7,585 nt of DNA, from contig JAEZEJ010000111.1 in NCBI GenBank assembly GCA_023417775.1, forward strand, positions 1-7,585, in the 5' to 3' direction. Below, one piece after another: positions 1 to 6,058 of the stretch. The position numbers were made by a program, and so were the translations under genes. Positions within the stretch are counted from its first letter, which is position 1; each line of letters begins with the position of its first letter. Source of the DNA: Actinomycetes bacterium. GTDB taxonomy: Bacteria; Actinomycetota; Actinomycetes; Propionibacteriales; Nocardioidaceae. The notes under the pieces were generated by a model. It saw only the letters and a list, made by a program, of their open reading frames with translations, ran no database searches and was not told where the DNA came from.

Positions 1-16
1 GACATGCCTCGCGCGC

Positions 17-1318
17 TTACCAGTTGAACTGCGTGCGCAGCGCGTACTGCCCGGTCTCGTCGCCGGTCAGGCCGTTGTCGCCCCGGGTGTAGTTGAACAT
101 GAAGCGCAGGCCGGGATTGACGTAGTAATTGACGCCGAGGATCCAGCTGCTCACGTCGAATTCCGGCACGTCCCTGTTCTCGATCGAATCGTAGCGCGCG
201 GTCAGCTCCCACAGACCGCGGTCGGCGACCGGCGCCGAGCCGAACACGCCGGTGCCTGCCTTGTAGGGCTTGTGCCCGCCGTTCAGATGCCAGCTGCCCT
301 GCAGGTACCAAGTGGCAACGTCCTGGTCGGGACCGCCCGGCTGGCCGAACGAAGCGTTGGCGTATTCGCCCTGGAAGAACAGTGGCCCGAACGATCCCGC
401 CGCTTCCAGCGCGTAGGCCGAGATGTCGCTGCGGCTGGCGCCGGTCACGGTAGCGATGGTCTGCGACGGGCCACGGCGGCCGGCATAGTTGGCGACCGCG
501 GACAGGTCGGCCGAACCCTGGTTGGCGTTCTCGTGGCTCGCCCAGGCACCGAAATGCAGGGTCGTGTCGGAGGTATTGACCGGGGCGAAGGTCACGCGGC
601 CGGCGTAACCCACGCCTTCGTTGCGCGCGCCGCTGGCGCCACGCAGGTTGAAGGCGCTGAAGCCGGCCGTGTAGTTGCCACCGCCCCGCAGGTAGCCCAC
701 GCCCTGCTGGAACTGGCGGCCGCTGAACAGGCCCGTCGCGGTGGCGAACGGACGCTCCATCATCAGGATCTCGTTGGAGCTGGTCAGCTCCTCCATCGCG
801 CGGTAGGGCTTGAAGTGGCCGATGGTCACCTTGCCGCCCAGCGCCGATCTGGCGATATACGCGTCGCGCAGGCCGTCGAGGTTGCTGCCCGCGGCGAAAT
901 CCTGCTCGAGCTTGTAATCCCAGCCATAGGCCTTGCCCTGCAGGGTCAGGCGCGCGCGGCGGAACTCGGTGGTGCCGGTGGTGCTGGCCAGGTCGCGGTC
1001 GAAGGCGTACGCGTCGAAATGGATACGGCCGCCGAGCGAGGCTTCGAACTTCCTGTCGGCCGAGGTCACCTTCAGGCCGCCCTTGGTGTCGACCGCCGGC
1101 GTACTGGTGGCGATCTTGTCCAGGTTCTCCTGGGTGGCGACATTGATGTCCGACTGCGCATCGGTGCGCGTTTCGAGCTCCTCGACCTTGGCCGCCAGCG
1201 CCGAGATCTGTGCCTTGAGTTCGGTGATTTCGCGGTCCTGCGCCGACTGTGCGGCGGCGGTGAAGCTGGTCGAGCCGAGTGCGGTGGCAAGGGCGGCAGC
1301 GAGGATCGTGTGACGCAT
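17..1318 (-). CDS. oprP: Phosphate-selective porin, OprO/OprP family
   Basis: Outer-membrane beta-barrel porin expected to pass phosphate or polyphosphate into the periplasm under starvation. The 433-residue precursor starts MRHTILAAAL with a Sec signal peptide, likely cut after Ala23 (TAAA/QSAQ). Residues about 26-70 form a charged, heptad-like coiled-coil stretch (ITELKAQISALAAKVEEL). The rest alternates short amphipathic strands and turns, and the protein ends in an aromatic residue (ALRTQFNW), as outer-membrane barrels do. The stretch GHFKPYRAMEEL (168-179) followed by ILMMERP (184-190) is typical of the O/P porin family. I chose the start at 1318 because it gives a clean signal peptide; the frame stays open to 1552, but that would translate the leader and PHO boxes. 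It is divergent from pstS and has its own PHO box. Family assignment is firm; choosing OprP over OprO, and phosphate over polyphosphate, is not possible by eye. Confidence 0.9.
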   Translation of the reverse strand: MRHTILAAALATALGSTSFTAAAQSAQDREITELKAQISALAAKVEELETRTDAQSDINVATQENLDKIATSTPAVDTKGGLKVTSADRKFEASLGGRIHFDAYAFDRDLASTTGTTEFRRARLTLQGKAYGWDYKLEQDFAAGSNLDGLRDAYIARSALGGKVTIGHFKPYRAMEELTSSNEILMMERPFATATGLFSGRQFQQGVGYLRGGGNYTAGFSAFNLRGASGARNEGVGYAGRVTFAPVNTSDTTLHFGAWASHENANQGSADLSAVANYAGRRGPSQTIATVTGASRSDISAYALEAAGSFGPLFFQGEYANASFGQPGGPDQDVATWYLQGSWHLNGGHKPYKAGTGVFGSAPVADRGLWELTARYDSIENRDVPEFDVSSWILGVNYYVNPGLRFMFNYTRGDNGLTGDETGQYALRTQFNW

Positions 1319-1435
1319 GTGTTGAAGTCCCGATGATGGAAGGAAGTAGGTGCGCAGGGGCTGGTGTGCCGTCGCACCGCAAGCGCGTGGGTTGCCGACG
1401 GGGCGGCCCGGGCGTGCACAGGATGGGGCGGTTTC

Positions 1436-1453
1436 GTGACCGACAAATGACAG
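1436..1453 (-). promoter_or_regulatory. PHO box of the porin gene
   Basis: Read on the minus strand, this is CTGTCAT, a 4-nt spacer TTGT, then CGGTCAC. The first heptamer is identical to the classical PhoB half-site CTGTCAT and the second differs at one position, with the canonical 11-nt period. Ten nucleotides downstream lies CATCCT (plus coordinates 1420-1425), a poor match to a -10 element, as is common in activator-dependent promoters. This would give a leader of about 95 nt before the porin start at 1318. PhoB binding is inferred from the motif. Confidence 0.8.
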
Positions 1454-1497
1454 CGCGCCGCGCCCCGCCGCGCCCCGCACGGGCCTGCATCCGCGCG

Positions 1498-1548
1498 GCG
1501 TCATGCAACCGTCATCGCCGCGGCATCGGGCTGTCATCTCGCAGTCGT
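1498..1548 (+). promoter_or_regulatory. Extended PHO-box array of pstS copy 1 (five heptamers)
   Basis: Five heptamers begin exactly 11 nt apart: GCGTCAT at 1498, CCGTCAT at 1509, GCGGCAT at 1520, CTGTCAT at 1531 and CAGTCGT at 1542. The fourth is a perfect PhoB half-site, the second matches 6 of 7 positions, the first and fifth 5 of 7, and the third 4 of 7. A normal PHO box has two units, so this could hold two or more PhoB dimers in tandem. A candidate -10 hexamer lies exactly 10 nt after the perfect unit and overlaps the last base of the fifth unit. Confidence 0.85.
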
Positions 1549-1553
1549 GCAAT
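1548..1553 (+). promoter_or_regulatory. Candidate -10 element of pstS copy 1
   Basis: TGCAAT matches TATAAT at four of six positions. It lies 10 nt after the perfect CTGTCAT unit (1531-1537), the spacing expected when PhoB replaces -35 recognition. Transcription would start near 1560, leaving a leader of about 37 nt. The fifth heptamer overlaps it by one base, so that unit may not be occupied together with polymerase. The hexamer alone is weak evidence; its placement is the main support. Confidence 0.5.
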
Positions 1554-1562
1554 GGCGCAGCA

Positions 1563-1578
1563 GCGGGACTCCTCCCGC
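1563..1578 (+). other. Stem-loop in the leader of pstS copy 1
   Basis: GCGGGA, a CTCC loop, then TCCCGC: a perfect 6-bp stem starting about 3 nt after the predicted transcript start and ending 18 nt before the ATG. No T-run follows, so it is not a terminator. A hairpin at the 5' end may protect the mRNA from decay. The pairing is seen directly; the role is inferred. Confidence 0.45.
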
Positions 1579-1596
1579 ATTGACTCCAGGGACTCC

Positions 1597-2619
1597 ATGC
1601 ACGCCATCTTCAAGACCTCGATCGCCGCGCTCGGCCTCTCGGCCGCGCTCGCCGCCGGCACCGTCCTCGCCAACGACGCCACCGGCGCCGGCGCTTCCTT
1701 CGTATACCCGGCGATCTCGCGCTGGTCGGCCGATTACCGGCAGGCCACCGGCAAGCAGATCAACTACCAGTCGATCGGTTCGGGCGGAGGCATTGCGCAG
1801 ATCAAGGCGGCCACGGTCGACTTCGGATCGTCCGATGCACCGCTCAAGCCCGACGACCTTGCCAAGTCCGGCCTGGCGCAATTTCCTTCGGTGATCGGCG
1901 GCGTGGTGCCGATCGTCAACCTGCAGGGCGTGCCGGCGGGCGCGATGAAGCTCGACGGCGCCACGCTGGCCGACATCTTCCTCGGCAGGATCACGAAGTG
2001 GAACGATCCGGCCATTGCCGCGCTCAACGGCGGCATCACCCTCCCCGACGCCAAGATCACCGTGGTCCACCGCTCGGACGGCTCGGGCACCAGCTTCAAC
2101 TTCACCAACTACCTGTCCAAGGTCAGCGCCGGCTGGAAAGACGCGGTGGGCGAAGGCACCGCGGTGAAATGGCCGGTCGGCATCGGCGGCAAGGGCAACG
2201 AGGGCGTGGCCGCCTATGTCAAGCAGATCAAGGGCGGCATCGGCTACGTCGAACTGTCCTACGCGCTGCAGAACCGGCTGGCCTACTCGCGCCTGAAGAA
2301 CGCGGCGGGCAACTTCGTCAACCCGAGCGAGGAGACCTTTTCCGCGGCGGCGGCCAGCGCGGACTGGGCCTCGACCAGCGACTTCCACCTGGTGATGACC
2401 AACGCGCCCGGCGAGAACGCCTGGCCGATCACCGCCACCAACTTCATCCTGATGCGCAAGCAGCCGAAGAACGCCGAGGGCGCGAAGAACGCCCGCGAGT
2501 TCTTCCGCTGGGTGTACGCCAATGGCGACGACCAGGCGCGCACGCTGGGCTACGTGCCGCTGCCCGACTCGCTGGTGCGCCAGGTCGAGGCCTACTGGAC
2601 CACCGCGTTGCCCTACTGA
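1597..2619 (+). CDS. pstS: Phosphate ABC transporter substrate-binding protein PstS (secreted copy)
   Basis: Periplasmic protein that captures inorganic phosphate and delivers it to PstCA. It is 340 residues long, with a Sec signal peptide (residues 1-25) likely cut at VLA/ND and no lipobox cysteine, so it should be soluble. By alignment from memory with E. coli PstS, every phosphate-contact residue has a counterpart: Ser34 and Phe35 (E. coli Thr10, Phe11), Ser62, Asp80 (SSDAPL), and Arg159, Asp161, Ser163, Gly164 and Thr165 in HRSDGSGTS. The C-terminal lobe keeps NAWPITATNF and YVPLPDSLV. I chose ATG 1597, with AGGGA at 1588-1592, because upstream in-frame starts would translate the PHO-box array and bury the signal peptide. 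It is followed by an intrinsic terminator, so it is probably mostly monocistronic and PhoB-controlled. In Xanthomonas a paralogue in this position has been called phoX, as I recall. Confidence 0.95.
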   Translation: MHAIFKTSIAALGLSAALAAGTVLANDATGAGASFVYPAISRWSADYRQATGKQINYQSIGSGGGIAQIKAATVDFGSSDAPLKPDDLAKSGLAQFPSVIGGVVPIVNLQGVPAGAMKLDGATLADIFLGRITKWNDPAIAALNGGITLPDAKITVVHRSDGSGTSFNFTNYLSKVSAGWKDAVGEGTAVKWPVGIGGKGNEGVAAYVKQIKGGIGYVELSYALQNRLAYSRLKNAAGNFVNPSEETFSAAAASADWASTSDFHLVMTNAPGENAWPITATNFILMRKQPKNAEGAKNAREFFRWVYANGDDQARTLGYVPLPDSLVRQVEAYWTTALPY

Positions 2620-2647
2620 TCCGCCTTCTCTCCCGGCGATTTTTCTC

Positions 2648-2673
2648 GCGGGCCTTCGGGCCCGCTTTTTTTT
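2648..2673 (+). terminator. Intrinsic terminator after pstS copy 1
   Basis: A perfect 7-bp GC stem, GCGGGCC (2648-2654) pairing with GGCCCGC (2659-2665), is capped by a TTCG tetraloop closed by C-G and followed by eight T residues (2666-2673). This is a textbook rho-independent terminator with an extra-stable UUCG loop, 28 nt after the pstS stop codon. It should end most transcripts from the upstream PHO promoter. Confidence 0.93.
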
Positions 2674-2890
2674 GTTTCCATGCGCAGGCTGTACCGCCCT
2701 GCCGCGGCGGATTCCTGCCGCCGGCCTTCGTCGAATGATTGCGCGGAGTCGAGGCGAGCAGGGATTTCCGGCCACCGCGCGCGGATGCGCTGGACCGGCG
2801 ATCTGCAGCGATGCCGTCCTGCGACCGGAGCCTCGGATTCCGTTCGCGGACTGGCGGCAGCGGCCGGACCGCGTCCAGGCGCCTGTACGG

Positions 2891-2919
2891 GCGTCATACG
2901 GCTGTAACAAAAACATCAT
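2891..2919 (+). promoter_or_regulatory. PHO box of pstS copy 2 / pstCAB
   Basis: Three heptamers begin 11 nt apart: GCGTCAT at 2891, CTGTAAC at 2902 and ACATCAT at 2913. The middle one fits CTGT(A/C)A(C/T), and the spacer after it is AAAA, close to the AT-rich PHO-box spacer. The third is a weak unit (4 of 7). The AT-rich patch stands out from its GC-rich surroundings. A -10-like TTTCAT begins exactly 10 nt after the second unit, matching the arrangement upstream of pstS copy 1. Confidence 0.78.
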
Positions 2920-2924
2920 TTCAT
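2919..2924 (+). promoter_or_regulatory. Candidate -10 element of pstS copy 2
   Basis: TTTCAT matches TATAAT at four of six positions and lies 10 nt after the CTGTAAC unit (2902-2908). Transcription would begin near 2931, giving a leader of about 38 nt, almost the same as for pstS copy 1. It overlaps the last base of the weak third heptamer. Confidence 0.45.
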
Positions 2925-2939
2925 AGCGGCATCCCCTCC

Positions 2940-2955
2940 AGGCCCTGCCGGGCCT
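2940..2955 (+). other. Stem-loop in the leader of pstS copy 2
   Basis: AGGCCC, a TGCC loop, then GGGCCT: a perfect 6-bp stem ending 13 nt before the ATG at 2969, within the predicted leader. No T-run follows. It parallels the 6-bp, 4-nt-loop hairpin in the leader of the other pstS gene, although the sequences differ. It could stabilise the 5' end or affect ribosome access; the role is inferred. Confidence 0.42.
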
Positions 2956-2968
2956 TCCGGAATCGCCC

Positions 2969-4054
2969 ATGACCGCTTCGCATGTCCGCCTCACCCTCCT
3001 GGCCCTGTCGGCCGCCCTGTTCGTGACCGCCTGCTCGCCCGAGGGCGGCGCGCCGGCCAGCCAGTCGCCCGTCGGCGATGCCACCGCAGCCGCGGCCGAC
3101 CGCATCGGCGTCGACATCTCCGGCGCCGGCGCCTCCTTCATCTTCCCCCTGGTGTCGAAGTGGTCCGCCGACTACAACGCGGCCACCGGCGCGAAGGTCA
3201 ACTACCAGTCGATCGGCTCGGGCGGCGGCATCGCGCAGATCAAGGCCGGGACCGTGGATTTCGGCTCCAGCGACAAGCCGCTGTCGAGCGCGGAACTGGC
3301 CCAGGCCGGCCTCGGCCAGTTCCCGTCGGCGATCGGCGGCGTGGTTCCAGTGCTCAACGTCGAGGGCCTGCAGCCCGGCCAGCTGAAGCTCACCGGCGCG
3401 CTGCTGGCCGACATCTTCCTGGGCAAGATCGCGCTCTGGAACGATCCGGCCATCGCCGCGCTCAATCCCGGCGTGCCGCTGCCCGCGGGCAAGATCAGCG
3501 TCGTGCACCGCTCCGACGGATCGGGCACCACCTTCAACTTCTCGAACTACCTGTCCAAGGTCAGCGACGACTGGAAGGCCCGGGTCGGCGAAGGCACCTC
3601 CCTGCAGTGGCCCGTCGGCGTCGGCGGCAAGGGCAACGAAGGCGTCGCCTCCTACGTGCAGCAGATCAAAGGCGCCATCGGCTACGTCGAACTGGCCTAC
3701 GCCCTGCAGAACGGCATGTCCTATGCGTCGTTGCAGAACGCAGCCGGCCGCTTCGTGCAGCCCAGCGAAGAAAGCTTCGCGGCAGCGGCTGCGACCGCCG
3801 ACTGGGCCAGCGCCAGCGACTTCGACCTGGTCATCACCGATGCGCCCGGCGCGAACGCCTGGCCGATCACGGCGACCAACTTCATGCTGATGCACAAGCA
3901 GCCGAAGGATCCCGCGCGCAGCCAGGCCACGCGCGCCTTCTTCCAGTGGGCGTTCGAGCACGGCCGGGCCCAGGCGGCCGAGCTGCACTACGTGCCGCTG
4001 CCGCCGGAGCTGGTGCAGCAGATCGAGGCCTACTGGGCGGCGGAATTCCAGTGA
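2969..4054 (+). CDS. pstS: Phosphate ABC transporter substrate-binding protein PstS (lipoprotein copy)
   Basis: Second PstS paralogue, 361 residues. Its signal peptide ends in a lipobox, VTAC, with the lipidated cysteine at residue 22 and Ser at +2, which in E. coli favours sorting to the outer membrane. A flexible Ala/Ser/Pro/Gly-rich linker (about 23-48) precedes the binding fold. All phosphate contacts are kept: Ser56, Phe57, Ser84, Asp102, Arg181, Asp183, Ser185, Gly186, Thr187. It is collinear with the upstream copy and very similar along the whole fold (for example both have VNYQ or INYQ then SIGSGGGIAQIK). One difference is SSDKPL in place of SSDAPL, putting a lysine next to the phosphate-binding aspartate. 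ATG 2969 is preceded by GGAA at 2959-2962. It has its own PHO box, and with no terminator seen before pstC it probably leads the pstSCAB-phoU transcript. Confidence 0.94.
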   Translation: MTASHVRLTLLALSAALFVTACSPEGGAPASQSPVGDATAAAADRIGVDISGAGASFIFPLVSKWSADYNAATGAKVNYQSIGSGGGIAQIKAGTVDFGSSDKPLSSAELAQAGLGQFPSAIGGVVPVLNVEGLQPGQLKLTGALLADIFLGKIALWNDPAIAALNPGVPLPAGKISVVHRSDGSGTTFNFSNYLSKVSDDWKARVGEGTSLQWPVGVGGKGNEGVASYVQQIKGAIGYVELAYALQNGMSYASLQNAAGRFVQPSEESFAAAAATADWASASDFDLVITDAPGANAWPITATNFMLMHKQPKDPARSQATRAFFQWAFEHGRAQAAELHYVPLPPELVQQIEAYWAAEFQ

Positions 4055-4205
4055 TCCGGCGTGCGCGTGGCCTGCGCGGACGGCACTGCGTCGCCCTTGC
4101 GATGTCGGCCGCCGCGCTGCCCGGTGGCCCGCAGCCGTCCCATAGCGCCCGAGGCCTGGATCTCCACTCTCGCGACCCCAGCGATACCCCTCCACCCGGA
4201 AGCCC
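4055..4205 (+). other. Spacer between pstS copy 2 and pstC
   Basis: This 151-nt gap has no terminator with a T-run, no PHO box and no convincing small gene. A frame open across it continues into pstA, but within pstC's span it is a shadow frame. The gap is long beside the overlapping pstCAB junctions, so transcript processing could lower pstCAB expression relative to pstS. That is inference only. Confidence 0.5.
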
Positions 4206-5174
4206 ATGAGCGCCATCTCCTTACCAGACACCAGCGGCAGCGCGCGCGACCTGCGCGACGCGCGCAACGACCGCATCTTCCGCTGGCTGCTGACCGCGAC
4301 GGTCGGCCTGGTGCTGGTCGCCCTGGCCGGCGCGGCCCTGTCCATGCTGTGGGGCGGCCGCGAGGCCCTGGCCTCGCAGGGCCTGGGCTTCTTCTTCTCG
4401 TCCGAGTGGAATCCTGTCGAGAACCGCTACGGCGCGCTGGTGCCGATCTACGGCACCATCGTCACCGCCGTCATCGCGATGCTGATCGCGGTGCCCGTGA
4501 GCTTCGGCATCGCCTTTTTCCTGACCGAGGTCGCGCCACGCTGGATGCGCGGTCCAGTGGGCACGGCGATCGAACTGCTCGCCGGCGTGCCTTCGATCAT
4601 CTACGGCATGTGGGGCCTGATCGTGCTGGTGCCGGTGATGACCGAACACGTCACGCCCTGGCTCAACGACCACCTGGGCACCCTGCCCGTCATCGGCGTG
4701 CTGTTCCAGGGTCCTCCGTTGGGCATCGGCATGCTCACCGCCGGCTTCGTGCTGGCGATCATGGTGATCCCGTTCATTTCCTCGGTGATGCGCGAGGTTT
4801 TCCTCACCGTGCCGACCCGACTGAAGGAATCGGCCTACGCGCTCGGCTCGACCAGGTGGGAGGTGAGCTGGGACATCGTCCTGCCCTACACCCGCTCGGC
4901 GGTGATCGGGGGCATCTTCCTCGGGCTCGGCCGCGCGCTCGGCGAGACCATGGCGGTGGCCTTCGTGATCGGCAACTCGGTGCGCCTGTCGCCTTCCCTG
5001 CTCGAGCCCGGCACCACCATCGCCGCGCTGATCGCCAACGACTTCGGCGAGGCCACCGAAACCTACCGCTCGGCCCTCCTGCTGCTCGGCTTCGTACTGT
5101 TCCTGGTGACCTTCGTGGTGCTGGCGATCGCACGCTTCATGCTGATGCAGCTGGCGCGCAAGGAGGGCAACTGA
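4206..5174 (+). CDS. pstC: Phosphate ABC transporter permease PstC
   Basis: Inner-membrane permease subunit that forms the phosphate channel with PstA. It is 322 residues, near the usual family length. The first membrane segment is at about 25-48. A periplasmic stretch (FFFSSEWNPVENRYGALVPIYG, about 62-83) is typical of PstC. Further segments lie at about 82-107, 119-145, 173-195, 232-256 and 289-312. The cytoplasmic EAA loop that docks on PstB is at about 208-227 (ESAYALGS...DIVLP), followed by LGRALGETMAVAFVIGN, a strongly conserved PstC signature. The start at 4206 gives the expected N-terminus; the preceding GGAAG (4198-4202) is only 3 nt away, a weak site. The stop overlaps the pstA start by one base, so the two are probably translationally coupled. 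Confidence 0.96.
   Translation: MSAISLPDTSGSARDLRDARNDRIFRWLLTATVGLVLVALAGAALSMLWGGREALASQGLGFFFSSEWNPVENRYGALVPIYGTIVTAVIAMLIAVPVSFGIAFFLTEVAPRWMRGPVGTAIELLAGVPSIIYGMWGLIVLVPVMTEHVTPWLNDHLGTLPVIGVLFQGPPLGIGMLTAGFVLAIMVIPFISSVMREVFLTVPTRLKESAYALGSTRWEVSWDIVLPYTRSAVIGGIFLGLGRALGETMAVAFVIGNSVRLSPSLLEPGTTIAALIANDFGEATETYRSALLLLGFVLFLVTFVVLAIARFMLMQLARKEGN
5161..5166 (+). promoter_or_regulatory. Strong ribosome-binding site for pstA
   Basis: AGGAGG, a perfect Shine-Dalgarno core, lies inside the last codons of pstC, 7 nt before the pstA ATG at 5174. It decides the pstA start, although that frame stays open far upstream across pstC. It is the best ribosome-binding site in the window. Confidence 0.88.
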
Positions 5175-6058
5175 TGTCCGCCGTCACTCCCCATGAGCGC
5201 CTGGTGGCCGCCCGCCTGTACGCGCGGCGCCGCTTCGGCAACGGCCTGGCGATCGCGATGGGCATCCTCACTGCCTGCTTCGGCCTGTTCTTCCTCGGCT
5301 GGATCCTCTGGACCCTGGCCAGCAAGGCCATCGGCGGGATCGACTGGGCCCTGTTCACGCAGATGACCCCGCCCCCGATGCAGGACGGCGGCCTGCTCAA
5401 CGCCTTCTTCGGCAGCGCGGTGATGTGCGCGATGGCCATCGCCATCGGCACGCCGCTGGGCGTGGCCGCCGGCACCTGGCTGTCGGAATACGGCAAGGCG
5501 CGCAAGGCCGGCACCGTGGTGCGCTTCGTCAACGACATCCTGCTCTCGGCGCCGTCGATCGTGCTCGGCCTGTTCGTCTACACCCTGGTGGTGATGCAGA
5601 CCGGCGGCCGCTTCTCGGCCCTGGCCGGCGCCATCGCCCTGGCCTTCATCGTGCTGCCGGTGGTGGTGCGCACCACCGACGAGATGCTGCAGCTGGTGCC
5701 GGTACAGATGCGCGAGGCCGCGCTGTCGCTGGGCGTGCCGCAGTGGAAGGTGATCGTGCAGGTGCTCTACCGCAGCGCTTCGGCGGGCATCGTCACCGGC
5801 ATCCTGCTTTCGCTGGCCCGCATCTCCGGCGAGACCGCACCGCTGCTGTTCACCGCCTTCGGCAACCAGTACTGGAACTCCAACGTGCTGCAGCCGATGG
5901 CGAGCGTGCCGGTGGTCATGTACCAGTACGCCGGCAGCCCCTACGAATCCTGGCAGCAGCTCGCCTGGGCGGGCGCCTTCGTGCTGACCGTGTTCGTGCT
6001 GCTCGTCAGCCTGTCCGCGCGCGCCCTGCTGCTGCGCAACAGGATCTCCCATGACTGA
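5174..6058 (+). CDS. pstA: Phosphate ABC transporter permease PstA
   Basis: Second inner-membrane permease subunit, partner of PstC. It is 294 residues, the usual length. Membrane segments are at about 22-48 (GLAIAMGILTACFGLFFLGW), 76-100, 121-142, 147-166, 202-216 and 264-286. The EAA loop for PstB contact is at about 180-200 (REAALSLGVPQWKVIVQVLY), followed by ISGETAPLLFTAFGNQYW (217-234), a conserved PstA motif. It ends NRISHD. The start is set by AGGAGG 7 nt upstream and the TGATG overlap with the pstC stop. Its 3' end overlaps the pstB start by 8 nt. Very tight packing of pstC, pstA and pstB fits balanced synthesis of a membrane complex. Confidence 0.96.
   Translation: MSAVTPHERLVAARLYARRRFGNGLAIAMGILTACFGLFFLGWILWTLASKAIGGIDWALFTQMTPPPMQDGGLLNAFFGSAVMCAMAIAIGTPLGVAAGTWLSEYGKARKAGTVVRFVNDILLSAPSIVLGLFVYTLVVMQTGGRFSALAGAIALAFIVLPVVVRTTDEMLQLVPVQMREAALSLGVPQWKVIVQVLYRSASAGIVTGILLSLARISGETAPLLFTAFGNQYWNSNVLQPMASVPVVMYQYAGSPYESWQQLAWAGAFVLTVFVLLVSLSARALLLRNRISHD

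Larger units (their letters stand above)
2620..2968 (+). other. Intergenic region between the two pstS genes
   Basis: This 349-nt gap holds the terminator (2648-2673), the PHO box of the second pstS gene (2891-2919) and its leader hairpin. The stretch 2674-2890 is GC-rich. Short open frames cross it on both strands, but none has a convincing start, ribosome-binding site or recognisable protein, so I see no gene there. Confidence 0.7.

Noticed and set aside
1363..1378. Hairpin in the porin leader
   Set aside because: The stem has a T-G wobble on the plus strand and becomes a C-A mismatch in the porin mRNA (minus strand), so it is weak in the relevant transcript.
1457..1478. Tandem 10-nt GC-rich repeat (CGCCCCGCCG-like) between the two divergent PHO boxes
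   Set aside because: Low-complexity C/G sequence with no match to PhoB sites and only two copies; it probably has no specific role.
1319..1552. Upstream in-frame extension of the porin (78 residues)
   Set aside because: It would translate the PHO boxes and put the signal peptide inside the protein; the start at 1318 is far better.
1279..1596. Upstream in-frame extension of pstS copy 1 (106 residues)
   Set aside because: It crosses the porin start, both PHO boxes and the candidate promoter; the Sec signal begins at 1597.
2705..2723. Inverted repeat CGGCGG / CCGCCG with a 7-nt loop
   Set aside because: Short GC-only arms without a T-run in very GC-rich sequence; likely chance, and the real terminator lies just upstream.
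4120..4205. Possible PHO box before pstC
   Set aside because: I found no pair of CTGTCAT-like heptamers at 11-nt spacing; single partial matches are expected by chance.
2921..4345. Long minus-strand frame opposite pstS copy 2
   Set aside because: GC-rich DNA produces long antisense frames; the translation is repetitive Arg/Gly/Asp/Ala with no recognisable fold, while the plus strand encodes a clear PstS. The same applies to the other long antisense frames in the window.
4061..5173. In-frame upstream extension of pstA reaching a GTG at 4061
   Set aside because: It overlaps all of pstC in another frame, is arginine/proline-rich low-complexity translation, and the perfect AGGAGG before 5174 fixes the pstA start.
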